Below, piece after piece: positions 31,575-44,217 of a DNA stretch of 64,000 nucleotides. Where the stretch lies: positions 27,730,053 through 27,794,052 of the forward strand of contig NC_080702.1 in assembly GCF_030445035.2 (NCBI RefSeq). The letters are read 5' to 3'. Each line of letters starts with the position of its first letter. The first letter of the stretch is position 1. This stretch comes from Dasypus novemcinctus. Its lineage: Eukaryota; Chordata; Mammalia; Cingulata; Dasypodidae. Both the position numbers and the translations under genes were made by a program. The notes under the pieces are model-generated. The model saw only the letters and a list, made by a program, of their open reading frames with translations. It ran no database searches and was not told the origin of the DNA.

Positions 31575-33040
31575 TGTTATCTTAGTGGATGGAGACCCAC
31601 ACAATAACTGACAAAATATTAACTCTTCATCCTGGGAAGCCCTGTTACATTCTCTAATAGAGTGGCAAGAATCTCTAGAGTACATGGACAGTGCCTAATG
31701 AAAGAGGACAGACCAGTATACCAGGTCCTTGATATTAATGCTTGTATTTATGAACCTTATTCTTATAAAATTGAAACTTAGCCTAGTAATATCTATTGCC
31801 TAAGAGTTACTTCCTGAAACCCCCTTGTTACTCAAATGTGGACACTCTCTAAGCCAAACTCAGTATATAAATTCACTGCCTTCCCCTGACCCCTTGCATG
31901 GGACATGACTCCTGGGTATGAGCCTCCATGGCACAGAGGGATTATTACCAAGAACCAACTAGTGATGCATTTGGAAAAAAACCTAGGCCAAAAGGGGGGA
32001 ATATTAAATATAAAAGAGTTTTTATGGCTAAGAGATTTCTAAGTGAGTTGGGAAGTCATTCCAGAGGTTACACTTGCGTCCATCTCAGGAGGACCTCACT
32101 GACTGCCACAGTAAACAGTGCCTCAAGCAAGGGGGCTCCTGAGGGCTCAGGAGACATCAAGACAGTATAGGCAGGAAGACAAACCCATAAAATTGACATC
32201 CCATTGATGGACTTTACCTTGAAATAAATGATAACTTATTTCCCCTATGTAATAGACTCATTTATAATTTCTTTACACATCGTTCTTCTGCCCCTTTTAT
32301 TTGAACCTATAATTCACACTATACCTGTTACATATATGTCCCGGAGACTTAAATCGTTGGTCTGTTCAGGTGTTGCTGAGCCCTGAATCTCAGCAGAGTT
32401 GAGATTCACCTACTCTCCAGTTCATTGGATTCACTCAGGACAACTAACAAAATGATGATGATGGACAACACCCATCCCCAAAACAAAGTATCTACAACTG
32501 CAAGAAAGACAGTTCCATTCTTCTGCCCCATGGGATCTACCCCCTCTCGATTGGAAGCAGAGTGGGCATCACCATCCCCAAATTCTCAGGATTGAGGAAT
32601 GAAGAAACATAGGAGGGAAATGCAACCAAGGGCCAAAGTAGACTTACGATTATTCTAGTAATGGAAGAACTTGTAACACTGATACAAGATAGTGGTTACC
32701 AGAGGTTCTGAGGGGTGGGGGAGGGAAGAACAGGTGGAACATGGGGCATTTTGGGGAATTGGAATTGTCCTGCATGATATTGCAATGACAGATACAGGCC
32801 ATCATACGTTTTGTCAAAACCTATAAAATTGTACAGTGCAAAGTATAAGTCATAATGTAAACTAGAGACCACGGTTAGTAGAACGCTTCAATGTAACAAA
32901 TGTAACAAATCTTTCATGTTAATGAAAGATGTTGTTGATGTGGGCAAGTGTGGGATGGGGAGGGGGTGGAGAATCCCCTATATTTTCAATGTAACTTTTC
33001 TGTAATCTAAAACGTCTTTAAAAATAAAGTTTCAAAAAAG
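31575..33040 (+). mobile_element. Long L1 3' UTR copy, sense
   Basis: Homologous to the copies at 49,690 and 51,925: 'atggagacccacacaataac', 'gagttgggaagtcattccag', 'tggaattgtcctgcatgata', and an A-rich tail near 33,020. Confidence 0.85.
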
Positions 33041-33105
33041 CCATTGAATGGTACACTTCACATGGTGAGTTGTATGGGGTGTGAATTATATAGCAACAAA
33101 GCTGT
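33041..33105 (+). mobile_element. Old L1 3' region, sense (right half)
   Basis: 'gccattgaatggtacacttc' continues the old L1 broken off at 28,822. The duplicated words 'gcaattgaa' / 'gccattgaa' mark the insertion target. Confidence 0.65.
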
Positions 33106-33149
33106 TGTAAAAGGGAGGTGGTACAAATAGAATCGTGCAGTGTGTCACC

Positions 33150-33415
33150 CCTTCCTCTAAGCCCACTGGTGTCCTCCTAGGTCATAGGCTAATTTTGTAA
33201 GAAACTGCTGTCCTCCTTTCCGGAGGGACTGTACTGTTTTACATTATCATCACCAAGTGGGAGTGGCCCAGTTTCTTCCCATCCTCACCAGCACTAGATG
33301 TTATCACTTTTTGTTATTTTACCCAATTGATGCATATGTAGTAAGATCTTACTGTGGTTTTAATTTGCATTTCCTTAGTGGCTAATGATGTGCACCTTTT
33401 CATGTGCTTATTAAA
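33150..33415 (-). mobile_element. Old L1 ORF2-end fragment, antisense
   Basis: 'cttcccatcctcaccagcac', 'gtggttttaatttgcatttc' and 'cctttcatgtgc'-like words are typical of antisense ORF2 ends. Confidence 0.8.
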
Positions 33416-33454
33416 AAAAAAAGACAGGAACAGACTCTTTGGTAATATATCTGT

Positions 33455-33965
33455 TCCTGTCTTTTTTTTTTTAAACAAATCAATTTTACAATTCACCCAA
33501 AGCATATACAATCAATGGTATTTGGTATAATCACATAGTTGTCCACTCATCTCTTCAATCATAATTACCGCATTTTCATTATTTCGATAATAATAATAAA
33601 CAAAAAACAGATAAACAAGAAAATTCTTCACCTCTCAATCTCCCTGTTTCCCATGTTGTACATAGCTGCTATTTCTGGCTATTCTCGCACAATTATTTAT
33701 TTACTAAGCAGATTTATTGAAGTATATTCACATACTATATGATCTGTCTAAAGTGCATAACCAATGGTTTTTCTTTTAACCACAATGCTGTGCATTCATC
33801 ATCACAGAAGTTTTAAAATCCTTTCATTACTCCAAAAAGAAAAACCTCACATCCCCTAGCATGCCTTCCCCATAGCCCTACATAACCATGAATCAAATTT
33901 CATTTTTATAAATTGACTTGTATCTACATTTTATATATAATGGAATCATACAGTATGTTCATGCC
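33455..33965 (-). mobile_element. L1 3' UTR of another subfamily, antisense
   Basis: Matches the 3' UTR at 37,090: 'caatcaatggtatttggtat', 'ataataataataaacaaaaa', 'catcacagaag', 'aaaaagaaaaacctcacatc'. Confidence 0.82.
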
Positions 33966-34340
33966 TTTTTTTTTTAAAAAAAGATTTATTTATTTATTTT
34001 TATGTATTTCTCTCCTCTACCCCATGTTGTCTGCTCTCTGTGTCCATTCGCTGTGTTTTCTCTGTCTGCTTGCATTCTTGTCAGTGGCACTGGGAATCTG
34101 TGTCTCTTTTTGTTGCATCATCTTGCTGCATCAGCTCTCCGTATGTGCGGCGCCACTCCTGGGCAGGCTGCGCTGTTTTCACATGGGGCGGCTCTCCTTG
34201 TGGGGCGCACTACTTGGGCACGGGGCTCCCCTGTGCGGGGGACACCCCTGCGTGGCACGGCACTCCTTGCGTGCATCAGCACTGCGCGTGGGCCAACTCA
34301 CCACACTGACGCTCTATCCATTGAGCCAGGTCTGCTTCCC
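33966..34340 (-). mobile_element. DAS-type SINE, head-deleted
   Basis: Antisense copy with the usual tail and body; the tRNA-like head has an internal deletion near 34,305. Confidence 0.9.
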
Positions 34341-34344
34341 GTGT

Positions 34345-34450
34345 TCACGTCTTTTTGCCTATTTTCTATTTGGAGTCTTTGTTTTTATTTTTTAAAATTG
34401 AGTTTTGAGAGGTCTTCTGATATAGTCTAGATTCAAGTCCTCTGTCGGCA
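34345..34450 (-). mobile_element. Old L1 fragment, antisense
   Basis: 'tgcctattttctatttggag' and 'gagttttgagaggtcttctg' are antisense L1 ORF2 phrases. Confidence 0.6.
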
Positions 34451-34484
34451 CAAGCTTGCTTCCCAGCAGGGCGCTCTCAGCAAA

Positions 34485-34650
34485 GTTTTTTTTTTTTTGT
34501 CTTTATTTATTTTTTAATACTACATTCAAAAAATATGAGGTCCCCATATACCCCCCACCCCCCTCACCCGACTCCTCTCCCCATAACAACAACCTCCTCC
34601 ATCATCATGAGACATTCATTGCATTTGGTGAATACATCTCTTTGGATGTC
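34485..34650 (-). mobile_element. L1 3' UTR fragment, antisense
   Basis: 'gtctttatttattttttaat' tail, then 'gaggtccccatataccccc' and 'cattgcatttggtgaataca'. Confidence 0.85.
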
Positions 34651-34869
34651 CTATGTCCTACCTTGTTTGTGGAACTGATGCAAAAGCAATTTATGTTCCT
34701 AGACAACTTTTTTTTTTCTTTCAGGAAAATGCCATCATTACAAGATTTCAAGTAAAACGCTCGGCCTTCTGAATTTCAATATATGCACAAAATTGTTATT
34801 GCAAAGTGTGAGCTGTGCCGTAGAAACACCAGTAGAAACTGTTGCCCAGTCCTGTTTCTTTCGTTAGTT

Positions 34870-36178
34870 GGATATTCCTGTAACAGTTGCAGACTCCGAT
34901 AGATGCCTGATGGCAGGGAATTCGAATACCTGAAGTCTTCAATCAGAGGATGACTTGTCCTGCCCTCAAGCCATGACAGCCCATGGAATCAACCCTTCGT
35001 TTTTGATGTTGGGAGACATAACACTCACTGTCAGACCGCCAACTGGTTTCTGCAATTTGATGGTCAGTATGTCGTCTACCCATCCTCGGTGGCATTTGCC
35101 AGTGTACATGTGTGTTTCCTTTATTGAAAGAATGTTTTTTTTCAATCCTTCTGAAGACAGGCTAATAAGATAGGGAATCAATAGACGGATCTGGAACCTG
35201 GCAGAGAGTCCACGTGGACATCGGTAGCCCCCAAGATGGCTGTGGGAGGACCCCCAGCCCCAGGATTCTGCCATCCAGAACAAAGACTTCTTCTGGGAGC
35301 TAGGAAAAGCCCCAGGTGTTCCCTAGGGACTTTATCATTGGGTCCTCACTAAGGGATTGATGGGTGGGGTGACCAATCAAAACAGCCAACAGCTGGAGCC
35401 CCTCCCCTGCCATTAGCAAATGGGTGGAATAATTAACAGTTTAAAAGCCAGGCACAAACCAGAGCGCTGGCTCTCACCCTGCTCTTTTGCCTCTGGACCC
35501 ATCCTGCCCTCTGTGTGCCGCTCTCACCATTTTTCCTCTGCCACGTGGCCACTCAAGTAAACCTGGGAATTTATAATCTACAATGGGGGAATTGTGGCTT
35601 GTCAATCAGTCCTCTTTATCCCTTTTCACCTCCTTCCTCTCTACCTGGCACTCCTGCTCTGTTATTTTCTCCCATTTCTCTTCCCTCTCTACCTGAATAA
35701 ATTACTGGCCTAACTCATCTGGCATGCTTTTTTTTTTTTTGTCGTTATTTATTTTTTTAATGTAACATTAAAAATTTTTAAATGTTACATTATGAGGTCC
35801 CCATATACCCTCCACCCCCTCACCCCACAGCTCCCCCCATAACAACAACCTCCTCCATCATCATGAGACATTCATTGCACTTGGTGAATACATCTCTGAG
35901 CACTGCTGCACCTCATGGTCAATGGTCCACACCATAGTCCTCACTCTCCCACAGTCCACCCAGAGGGCCATGGGAGGACATACAGTGTCCGGTAACTGTC
36001 CCTGCAGCACCACCCAGGACAACTCCAACCCCCGAAAATGCCCCCATATCACATCTCTTCCTCCCACTCCCTACCCCCAGCAGCCATCATGGCCACTTTC
36101 TCCACACCAATGTCATCTGGCATGCTTTTGAAGTTCATTTCTGCAGCATAGCCAAGAACCTAGATAGAATCCAGGAAC
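34870..36178 (+). mobile_element. LTR-like fossil (gamma-type ERV kin) split by an L1 3' UTR
   Basis: A plus-strand element with LTR-like layout: a TTTAAAAG box near 35,440, then a CT-rich stretch, AATAAA near 35,696, and an end near 'gatagaatccaggaaca'. Its last bases resemble the end of the pol fossil near 19,770. The left edge is uncertain. No coding part is attached. An L1 3' UTR lies inside at 35736-36113. Confidence 0.5.
35736..36113 (-). mobile_element. L1 3' UTR copy nested in the LTR-like element
   Basis: Antisense, with perfect target duplication CATCTGGCATGCTTTT at 35720-35735 and 36114-36129. Confidence 0.93.
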
Positions 36179-36179
36179 A

Positions 36180-36830
36180 CTTCCACATATTATCTCCTTA
36201 ATAATTTGGATACATTTTTTCAGATAAAAAATGAGTAGAGCAAAAACGACAAATTCGTAGTCATGTTCAAAATTTTTTAAAGGTGAAACTATGTCCACAG
36301 TTTCCTTTATTCTGATTGCTTTGGTGGTTTTGAACAGAACTCTTGTCAACTGCTTACTCCCACATTTATTTTTCTTGGGAAAAGAAATGACAGATACATT
36401 TTTTTCCTAAGGAATTTTGCTTTTGGTTTTCAAACAGTTGGAAACTACTGAACTGGACATTGTACTATGAAATTAAAAAAAAAATGAATAAAGTGAACTG
36501 ACTTCCAGGCTAAAATTTCACAGGTTACGTGTGAGGATGGTATGAAGAGGTGATGAGATTTTAAAATTTCGCCATTGCCATCCTTATCAGAAACATTAAT
36601 GATGACTTCATGACATTGTCTTTCTAAAGTTTGTAAAATGCATTGTTTTTAAAATCATTTCATAATGCATTATTCATTTTCCCCTTTTTCTTTTTCATTT
36701 ATTAGTTTTTAAAAAAGATATATAGGTCACACGAAATGCATTATTTTTTCCTTTAATTTTTAAGTCTTCATTAAACTTTAGTTATGCAAATGTATCATTT
36801 GACAATGACATGTATGCATCACTAAAGTGT
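36180..36830. other. AT-rich DNA with a small L1 tail, upstream of a tRNA
   Basis: No gene recognised. A small antisense L1 3'-tail remnant ('aaagatatataggtcacacg') lies at about 36710-36745. Confidence 0.4.
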
Positions 36831-36903
36831 GGCTCCATAGCTCAGGGGTTAGAGCACTGGTCTTGTAAGCCAGGGGTTATGAGTTCAAATCTCACTGGAG
36901 CCT
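36831..36903 (+). tRNA. tRNA-Thr (anticodon UGU), gene or recent near-gene copy
   Basis: A 73-nt cloverleaf. The acceptor stem GGCTCCA pairs perfectly with TGGAGCC. The A box is TAGCTCAGGGGTTAGAGC. The anticodon arm CTGGT-CTTGTAA-GCCAG reads anticodon TGT with one T-G pair. The T arm ATGAG-TTCAAAT-CTCAC has one A-C mismatch at its base. The sequence differs from the standard mammalian tRNA-Thr(UGU) at only a few places. There is no encoded CCA and no A tail, and TTTT (36913-36916) and T6 (36923-36928) follow as Pol III terminators. These points favour a real locus over a retrocopy. Whether it is transcribed is unknown. Confidence 0.85.
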
Positions 36904-36944
36904 TGGGAGAAATTTTGGTTTCTTTTTTCCCCAGATTACAACCA

Positions 36945-37070
36945 TACTTTTAAAAAAATTAAACTCTTTATTTTGAAAGAGATGTAGACTCACATGCAGT
37001 TGTAAGAAATAATTCAAAGAGACTCCAACACCCAGTAATCCTCATGGTAACATCTTTTTTACATCAATAA
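36945..37070 (-). mobile_element. Old L1 3' fragment, antisense
   Basis: 'actctttattttgaaagaga' and 'tcacatgcagttgtaagaaa' match the old L1 3' UTR also seen at 26,850. Confidence 0.75.
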
Positions 37071-38526
37071 AATGGATTTGTTAAAAAATGATTTAAACAA
37101 TTCAATTTTTTTTAACAAATCACTTTTATTGATACATATTAATAAAGCATACAATTGATCCAAAGTACACAATCAGTGGTATCTGGTATAATCACATAGT
37201 TGTGCGTTCATCACTTCAATCATTATTAGAGCATTTCCATTATCTCAATAATAATAATGGACAATAAACAAATGAAAAACAAAAATGTTCATCACCTTTC
37301 AATCTCTCTATGCGTCCCCTGCTGTACATAGCAGCTATTTCTGGCTATACTTGCACATTTATTTATTTATTTTTAAGCAGTTTTATTGAGATGTATTTAC
37401 ACACCATACAAGCTATCCGAAGTGTCCAATCAATGGCTTTTTAATCACAGAGTTGTACATTCATCACCACAGAAATTTTTAGAACAATTTCATTACTCCA
37501 AAAAGAAAAACCCCACACCCCTTAGCAGTCACCTCTCAATCCCTCTATCCTTCCCCAGCCCTACATAACCATTAATCTAATTCCATCTTTATAAATTGAT
37601 TTACATCTACATTTTATATAAATGGAATCATACAATATGTTATACCTTGTGTCTGGTTTCCTTCACGTAGTATGCTTTCCCCCCCTGATAGCAACATCTT
37701 GTAGCATTAACATACATAATATCTGTTCAGTTTCAAAGAAGAAGTCTTAAATATGCAATATGACCCATATTCTTATTTAACTGAGGTTTTACTATGCTAT
37801 ACAGTTCCACGTCACATTTTTCAGTTTTCCTTAGACTTTCTCTTTCAACCACTGTCATACCCATCTAATAGCATAACTAGTTATAAACATTATGTTGTGC
37901 TTTTACCTTTTCTATTTATTTCCAAAGATAAACACGCAATGTTTTTACCAATTCTTAACAAGTTAACCCTCAGCTTTCCATTCTCTAGCCTCTTTCTAGT
38001 TTTCTGGTGACACAAATTCTAGTTATTAACGCCATGAGTGTACACAATATATTTAATTAATAACTGCGCAATCATACAGCATTTGTCCTTTTGTGTCTGG
38101 CTTGCTTCACTCAACATAATGTCCTCCAGGTTCATCCATGTTGTCATCTGCTTCGTGACTCATTTCTTCTTACAGCTGCATAATATTCCATTGTGTGAAT
38201 ACACCACCGTTTGTTTATCCATTCATTTGTTGCTGGAAACCTGAGATGTTTCCAACTTTTGGCAATCATGAATAATGCCTCTGTAAACATGGGTGTGCAC
38301 ATATCTGTTTGTGTCACTGCTCTCAGTTCTTCTGGGTGTATAACCAGGAGTGGTCTCGCAGGGTCATGTGGCAACTCTATATTCAACTTCTTTAGGAACT
38401 GGCACAGTCCTCCACCGTGGCTGCAGCATTCTGCATTCCCACCAACAGTGAGTAAGTGCTCCTGTCTCTCCACATCCTCTCCAGTACTGTGGTTTTCTAT
38501 CTTTTTAATAGTGGCCATTCTAGAGA

Positions 38527-38757
38527 AAACATAGAGAGATGAGAGGTGAAAAATTTTCTGGTTTGGTTGTTTGTTTTCTGTTTATTATCATTATTATTAT
38601 TGAAATAGTGAAAATGCTTTAATAATGATTAAAGTGATGAATGAGCAACTATGTGATTATACCAGATACCATTGATTGTACACTTTGGATGAATTCTATG
38701 CTTTATTAATATGTATCAATAAAATTGATTTATTAAAAAAATGATTTGTTTTTTAAA
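38527..38757 (+). mobile_element. L1 3'-terminal fragment nested in L1 ORF2
   Basis: Sense copy of the same 3' UTR end seen antisense at 37,090 ('ccagataccattgattgtac', 'caataaaattgatttattaa'). Target words 'gtggccattcta' / 'gtggtcattcta' flank it. Confidence 0.85.
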
Positions 38758-40987
38758 AAAAGAGTGGTCATTCTAATGGGTGTGAAATGACATCTCATCG
38801 TAGCTTTGATCTGCATATCACTAATTGCTAGTGATGTTGAACATTTTTTCATGTTTTTTTTTTCACTATTTCCATTTCTTCTTTGGACAAATATCTATTC
38901 AAGTCTTTTGCCCATATTTTAATCTGGGAGTTTGTCTTTTTATTGTTGAGTTGTAGCATCTCTTTATATATCATGGATATTAAATCCTGATTAGATATGT
39001 GATTTCTAAATAGTCTCTCCCATTGAGTTGGCTGGTCCCTTCTGACAAATGCTTTGAGGTTCAAACGTTTTTAATTGCGAGGAGGCCCCCTTTATTTTTT
39101 CCTTTCGTTGCTCATGTTTTGGGTGTAAGGTTCAAGAAACTACCACATGCCACAAGATCTTGAAGATGTTTCCCTACATTTTCTTCTAGTAGTTTTATGG
39201 TCCTGGCTTTTAGATCTAGGTTTTTGATCCATTTTCATTTGATTCTTGCATAAGGAGTGAGACAGGGGTCTCTTTCATTCTTTTGGTTATAAATATCCAG
39301 CTCTCCCAGCACCATTTGTTGAAGAGAATGTTTTGTCCTGTTAACAGAGACTTGGCAGGTTTGTCAAAGACCAGTTGGCTATAGAGGTGAGGGTTTATTT
39401 CCAGACTCTCAATTCTATTCCACTGTCAATGTCTCTATCTTTATGCCAGGACCAAGCTGTTTTGAACACTGTAATTTTGTGATATGTTTCAAGGCCAGGC
39501 AGTGAAATTCCTCACACACCGCTCTTCTTTTTTAGAATGCTTTTGGCTATTTGGGTGCACTTTCCCTTCCAAATGAATTTGGTAATTGCGTTTTCTAATT
39601 CTGTAATGTAAGCTGTTGGGATTTTGATTGGTATTGCATTGAATCTATAAATCAGTTTGGGTAGGATTGACATCTTCACCAAATTTAGTCTTTCAATCCA
39701 TGAATATAGAATATCTTTCTATTTGTTTAGGTCTTCATTGATTTCTTTTAGCGTTGCTTTGTAGTTTTCTGACTATAGGTCCTGTACTTCTTGTATCCAT
39801 TCCACCAGCCTGTATCTTTTGAGTTTAATCCATTCACATTCAATGACATTACTGTAAATGCATTATTTACTTCCACCATTTTTTCCTTTGGTTTTCATAT
39901 GTCGTATGTTAATTTTGTCTGTCTTTTTACTCTTTTCGTTATCCTTTCTACTATTCTTGCCGTCTACACTCTCCTCCAGACCTCTCTCTCTTCTCTTTTT
40001 CGTTAGGGCTAGAAATCTTCAATATTTCCTGCAAAGGTGGATTCTTTTTCACGAACGCTCTTAGTTTCTGTTTATTTGTGAATATTTTAAGCGCACCTTC
40101 ATATGTGAAGGACAATTTTCCTGTATAAAGACTTCTCAGCTGGCAGTTTTCTCTTTCGATATCCTAATTGTATCATACCACGGTCTTCTCACTTCCGTGG
40201 TTTCTGGAGAGAAATGTGTGCTAAGTCTAACTGGGTGTCCCTTCTATGATAAGGTTTCTTTTTCCTTGGCTCTCAGAATTTTCTCTTTATCTTTGACGTT
40301 TGGCATTCGGAGTAGTAAGCGTCTTGGAGTAGGTCTTTCTGGATTTATTTTGACTGGGGTACTCTGTGCTTCTTGGACGTGTAAATTCATTTCTTTCATG
40401 GGAGTTAGTGGTGGGAGGCCGTGTCACTGCCATTCTTTGATTCCTGGGGCAACCTGTTCTACGTCTTCAGAGTTGTCCCTGTTAGGTGCTCAAATCTGGC
40501 CCTGGACCCAGTAATGGGTTGCAGACTGGCTTCCAGGGGCCTCGCGTGGAGGTTGGAAAAAGCCTCTCTTCCTTATTTCCTCACACGCACTTCCTCGGTC
40601 GGTCAGCAGGTGGCGATCTTGGGCAGGCCTCTCCGTTCAAAGCAGGGGCCGAGCACGTTCCTTGGAACAGGGCTGGGATCCACCTGGATGGAGGATCCGG
40701 TCTGAAACTCACAAATTTCTCTGAGGCTGTTCTGCAACCTTTGCCAGCATCCTTTTCCCTTTTCCGGGGTAGGAAATAATTCCCCTCCTCGCAGCATCCT
40801 CAGCAGCCAGTCCTGGTCAGTAGAGAGGGAAATGGAAAGGGTCAGATTTCTGTAGTCCTTTTGCCAGCAAACAAGGCAAGCAAGGGCACGACCCCCTCCA
40901 GCCTGGAAGGGCTGGTGGGGCACAGCAGATCAAACACGTGGATCACAGGCTGAATCAGCCTGAGGCTGCGTCTCTCTTTAATTGCCC

Positions 40988-41774
40988 ATTTTTAAAAAAG
41001 ATACATAGATCACAAAAAATGTTTCATTAAAAAATATAAGAGGTTCCCATATATACCCCCCCCACCCCTCCCACATCAACAACCTCTTTCATCATCGTGG
41101 CACATTCATTGCACTTGGTGAATACATTTTGGAGCACTGCTGCACCGCATGGATAATAGTTTACGTTGTAGTTGACACTCTCCCCCAGTCCATTCAGTGG
41201 GTTATGGCAGGATATATAATGTCCAGCATCTGTTCCTGCCAAATCATTCAGGACAACTCCAAGTCCCAAAAATGCCCCATATCACATCTCTTCTTCCCTC
41301 TCCCTGCCCTCCTGTGTCCACTGTCTCCACATCAATGATACAGTTTCTTCCATTGCTAGACTCATAATAATTATATGATAGAATACCAGTGAGTCCACTC
41401 TAATCCATATTTTATTCCTCCATCCTGAGGACCCTGGGATGGTGATGTCCACTCCATTTCTAAATCAAGAGGGGACTTAGATCCCACATGGCTGATGGAT
41501 TTGATTCCCCTGCTTGCAGTTGTAGACTCTCTCGGTTCCCTGGTGTGGTGGTTGACCATCCTCACCTCCCCATCAGCTGACCTGGGTAAGTCCAACGAAC
41601 CAGAGAGTAGGTATTGCAGCTCTGCTGAGGCTTAGGGCCCAGCTGGCACATGGGCAGTCCAGAGATTCAAGTCTCCTGAGTATACACCAAACCCAGCACC
41701 AACCACAGCTTCAGTAAAAGAGACAGAAGAGACGTGTAGAGAGGTCACATCTGAGTCCAACACCATCGCCTCTC
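40988..41774 (-). mobile_element. L1 3' UTR copy nested in the L1 5' UTR
   Basis: A T-rich tail precedes the recurrent module in antisense. The surrounding 5' UTR ('gaggctgcgtctctctt' before, 'cctctctctctctccttttc' after) is continuous when compared with 5040-5070, showing a later insertion. Confidence 0.88.
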
Positions 41775-42093
41775 TCTCTCTCCTTTTCTGGGAAGGTGGA
41801 TCCCTGCGTGCCCATTTGTCTGTAGTAGCTGGCCCAAGGCCAGAGAACTCAAATTGTCTGCTCTTAGCATGGTGCAAGGGCTCCAGCAGCTGCAGCTGCA
41901 GCTACAGCCTTCACTTACAGTCTTCCATTGAGATTCTTTTCCTGTGCCCCTCTCTCTTCTGGGTGGTATCCAGCCTTCCGCTGGTGTGCTAAACCCTAGA
42001 ACATCTTTTTCCAGGCTGTTTCTGCCTGTCCTCTAGCTGTATTTCTGGGAAAGGAGAGAGTCCCGTGTCTTTCTAATCTGCTATCTTCCTGGA

Positions 42094-42329
42094 AGTTTTA
42101 AATGTATTATTGAACTGTTAAGGCCTTAGTGACAAATCATTGCTATTACACAATTGCAGGATGCATTCATTTACTTTAAAATTCTAGTAGTAGTAATTCT
42201 GTAATATTTTGCTATTCTCTCCTCATAAATATGTCATTTTTTTGTGTGTCATGTTACCTCAGGATTGGTTTTGAGTTTGTTGGTTTGTGGTCAAACTTTA
42301 AAATGAAATACATATGTATGTATTTGGAA
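42094..42329. other. AT-rich DNA, nothing recognised
   Basis: Unique-looking AT-rich sequence. Confidence 0.4.
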
Positions 42330-43851
42330 AAAAAACTTGCATCAAAGGACTTTATCACAAAAGTGAAAAAAGGGAGAAAATACTGGGAAATCACATATCC
42401 AATAAGGGTTTAATATTCAGAACATATAAAGAAGTTCTATACCTCAACAATAAAAAGATAAGCCACCCAATTTAAAAGATGAACAAAAGACTTAAATAGA
42501 CATTTCTCCAAAGAGAACATACAAATGGCTCAAAGGGCTTATGAAAAGATGTGCAATATCATTAGCTTTTAGGGAAATGCAAATGAAAACCACAATGAGA
42601 TACCATTTCACAGTCACTAGAATGGCTAATATTAAAAAAAAACCCAAACAAACAGAAATGACAAGTTTTGGAGAGGATGTGGAGAAATGGAAATACTCAT
42701 TCATTGCTGGTGAAAATGTAAAATGGTGCAGCCACTGTGGAAAAGAGTTTGGCCATTCCTGAGAAAACTAAGAATAGAACCATCATATGACCTGGCAATC
42801 CCTCTACCAGTTATATATGCTAAAAAATTGAAAGTAGGGACTCAAACAGATATTTGCGAATTGATGTCTACAGTGGCATTGTTCACAATTGCCAAAAGAT
42901 GGAAGTAACCCAGGTGTCCACCAAGCAATGAATAAACAAAATGTGGTGTATATGCACGATGGCATATTATTCACCATTAAAGAGGGATGAATTCTTGCAA
43001 CAATGCCAAAGATGTACTGCATTGATAATGGAGGGGGTATGGGAAAAGTTTGCCAAATGTATGCTACGGACAATGGTTGGTGATAATAGACTGATGATAT
43101 TATTTCATAATCTGTAACCAATATTCCAGCACAGTGTGGTGTGTTGGTGAAGGGGTGTTGTATGGGAATTCTACACATGTGCATGATTATTGTTATTATC
43201 ACAACCTTTGTAATAAAACTATATTAAAAAAATAGGGTGGGTTGGGGGAAAATACACCAAATATAAGATACAGACAAGAGTTAGTAGCAATATTTTGACA
43301 ATGCTCTTGCATAGTTTGTAACAAATGTTTCACAATAATGAAAGGTGTCGTTGGTGGGTTGATGTATGGGACCTCTGTATGATGTTATGCATGTTTATTT
43401 TGTAAGTTCACAACTTTTACTATACACTTATTGTTTATGTATGGTCATGTATGAATGATATACTTCACTAAAAAATATAATTAAATAAGGTTGAAGGTCT
43501 GGTTCATGTGACAAAATGGATGAATCTTAAAGACATTATGGTGAATGAAATTAGCCCCACACAAAAGGACAAATAGGGTATGATTTCATTGATCTGAAAT
43601 AATTAGAATAAGGAAATTCATAGAGTTAGAATCTAGGATATATGCTACTAGGGGCTGGGTTGGGGTAGGAAATGGGGAGGTAAGGCTTAAATTGTACAGA
43701 ATTTCTATTGGGGTTGATTGTAAAGTTTGGGAATGGAGGGTGGTAATGGTAGCACAACACTGTGAGTGTTTTTAACAGCACTGAATTATTATATATGTGA
43801 ATGTGATTTAAAGGGGAAATTTGAGGTTGTATATATGTTACTAAAATAAGA

Positions 43852-44113
43852 ATTTTTTGTCTTTATTCATTTTTTTAATATTACATTAAAAAAATATGAG
43901 GTCCCCATATACCCCCCATCCCCCTCACTCCACTACACCCCCCATAGCAACATTCTCCTCCATCATCATGAGACATTCATTGCATTTGGTGAATACATCT
44001 CTGAGCACCGCTGCACCTCATGGTCAATGGTCCACACCATAGCCCACCCTCTCCCACAGTCCACCCAGTGGGCCAGGGGAGGCCATACAGTGTCTGGTAA
44101 TTGTCTCTGCAGC
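43852..44113 (-). mobile_element. L1 3' UTR fragment, antisense
   Basis: 'ttttttgtctttattcattt' tail, 'gaggtccccatatacccccc', 'cagtgggccaggggaggcca'. The words 'aataagaat' / 'gataagaat' at its two edges suggest a target duplication. Confidence 0.88.
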
Positions 44114-44217
44114 ATAAGATAAGAATTAAAGGATGACACATAGGACTATACAACACAGTGATTCCTACTGTAAATGATGGACCATAGTTAATAGTACAAT
44201 TATAAAAATGTTCCTTC

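Larger units (their letters stand above)
37085..42093 (-). mobile_element. LINE-1 with both ends, internally deleted
   Basis: Antisense element. Its 3' UTR is at 37085-38080, the ORF2 C-terminus and RT at about 38090-39780, the endonuclease start at about 39790-39990, an ORF1 C-terminal part (sense words GKLSFTYEG, KLRAFV) at about 40010-40390, and the 5' UTR at about 40395-42093. The 5' end 'GGAAGATAGCAGATTAGAAA' matches the L1 start at 5361. The middle of ORF2 and the start of ORF1 are missing. Two L1 3' ends are nested within it. Confidence 0.85.
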
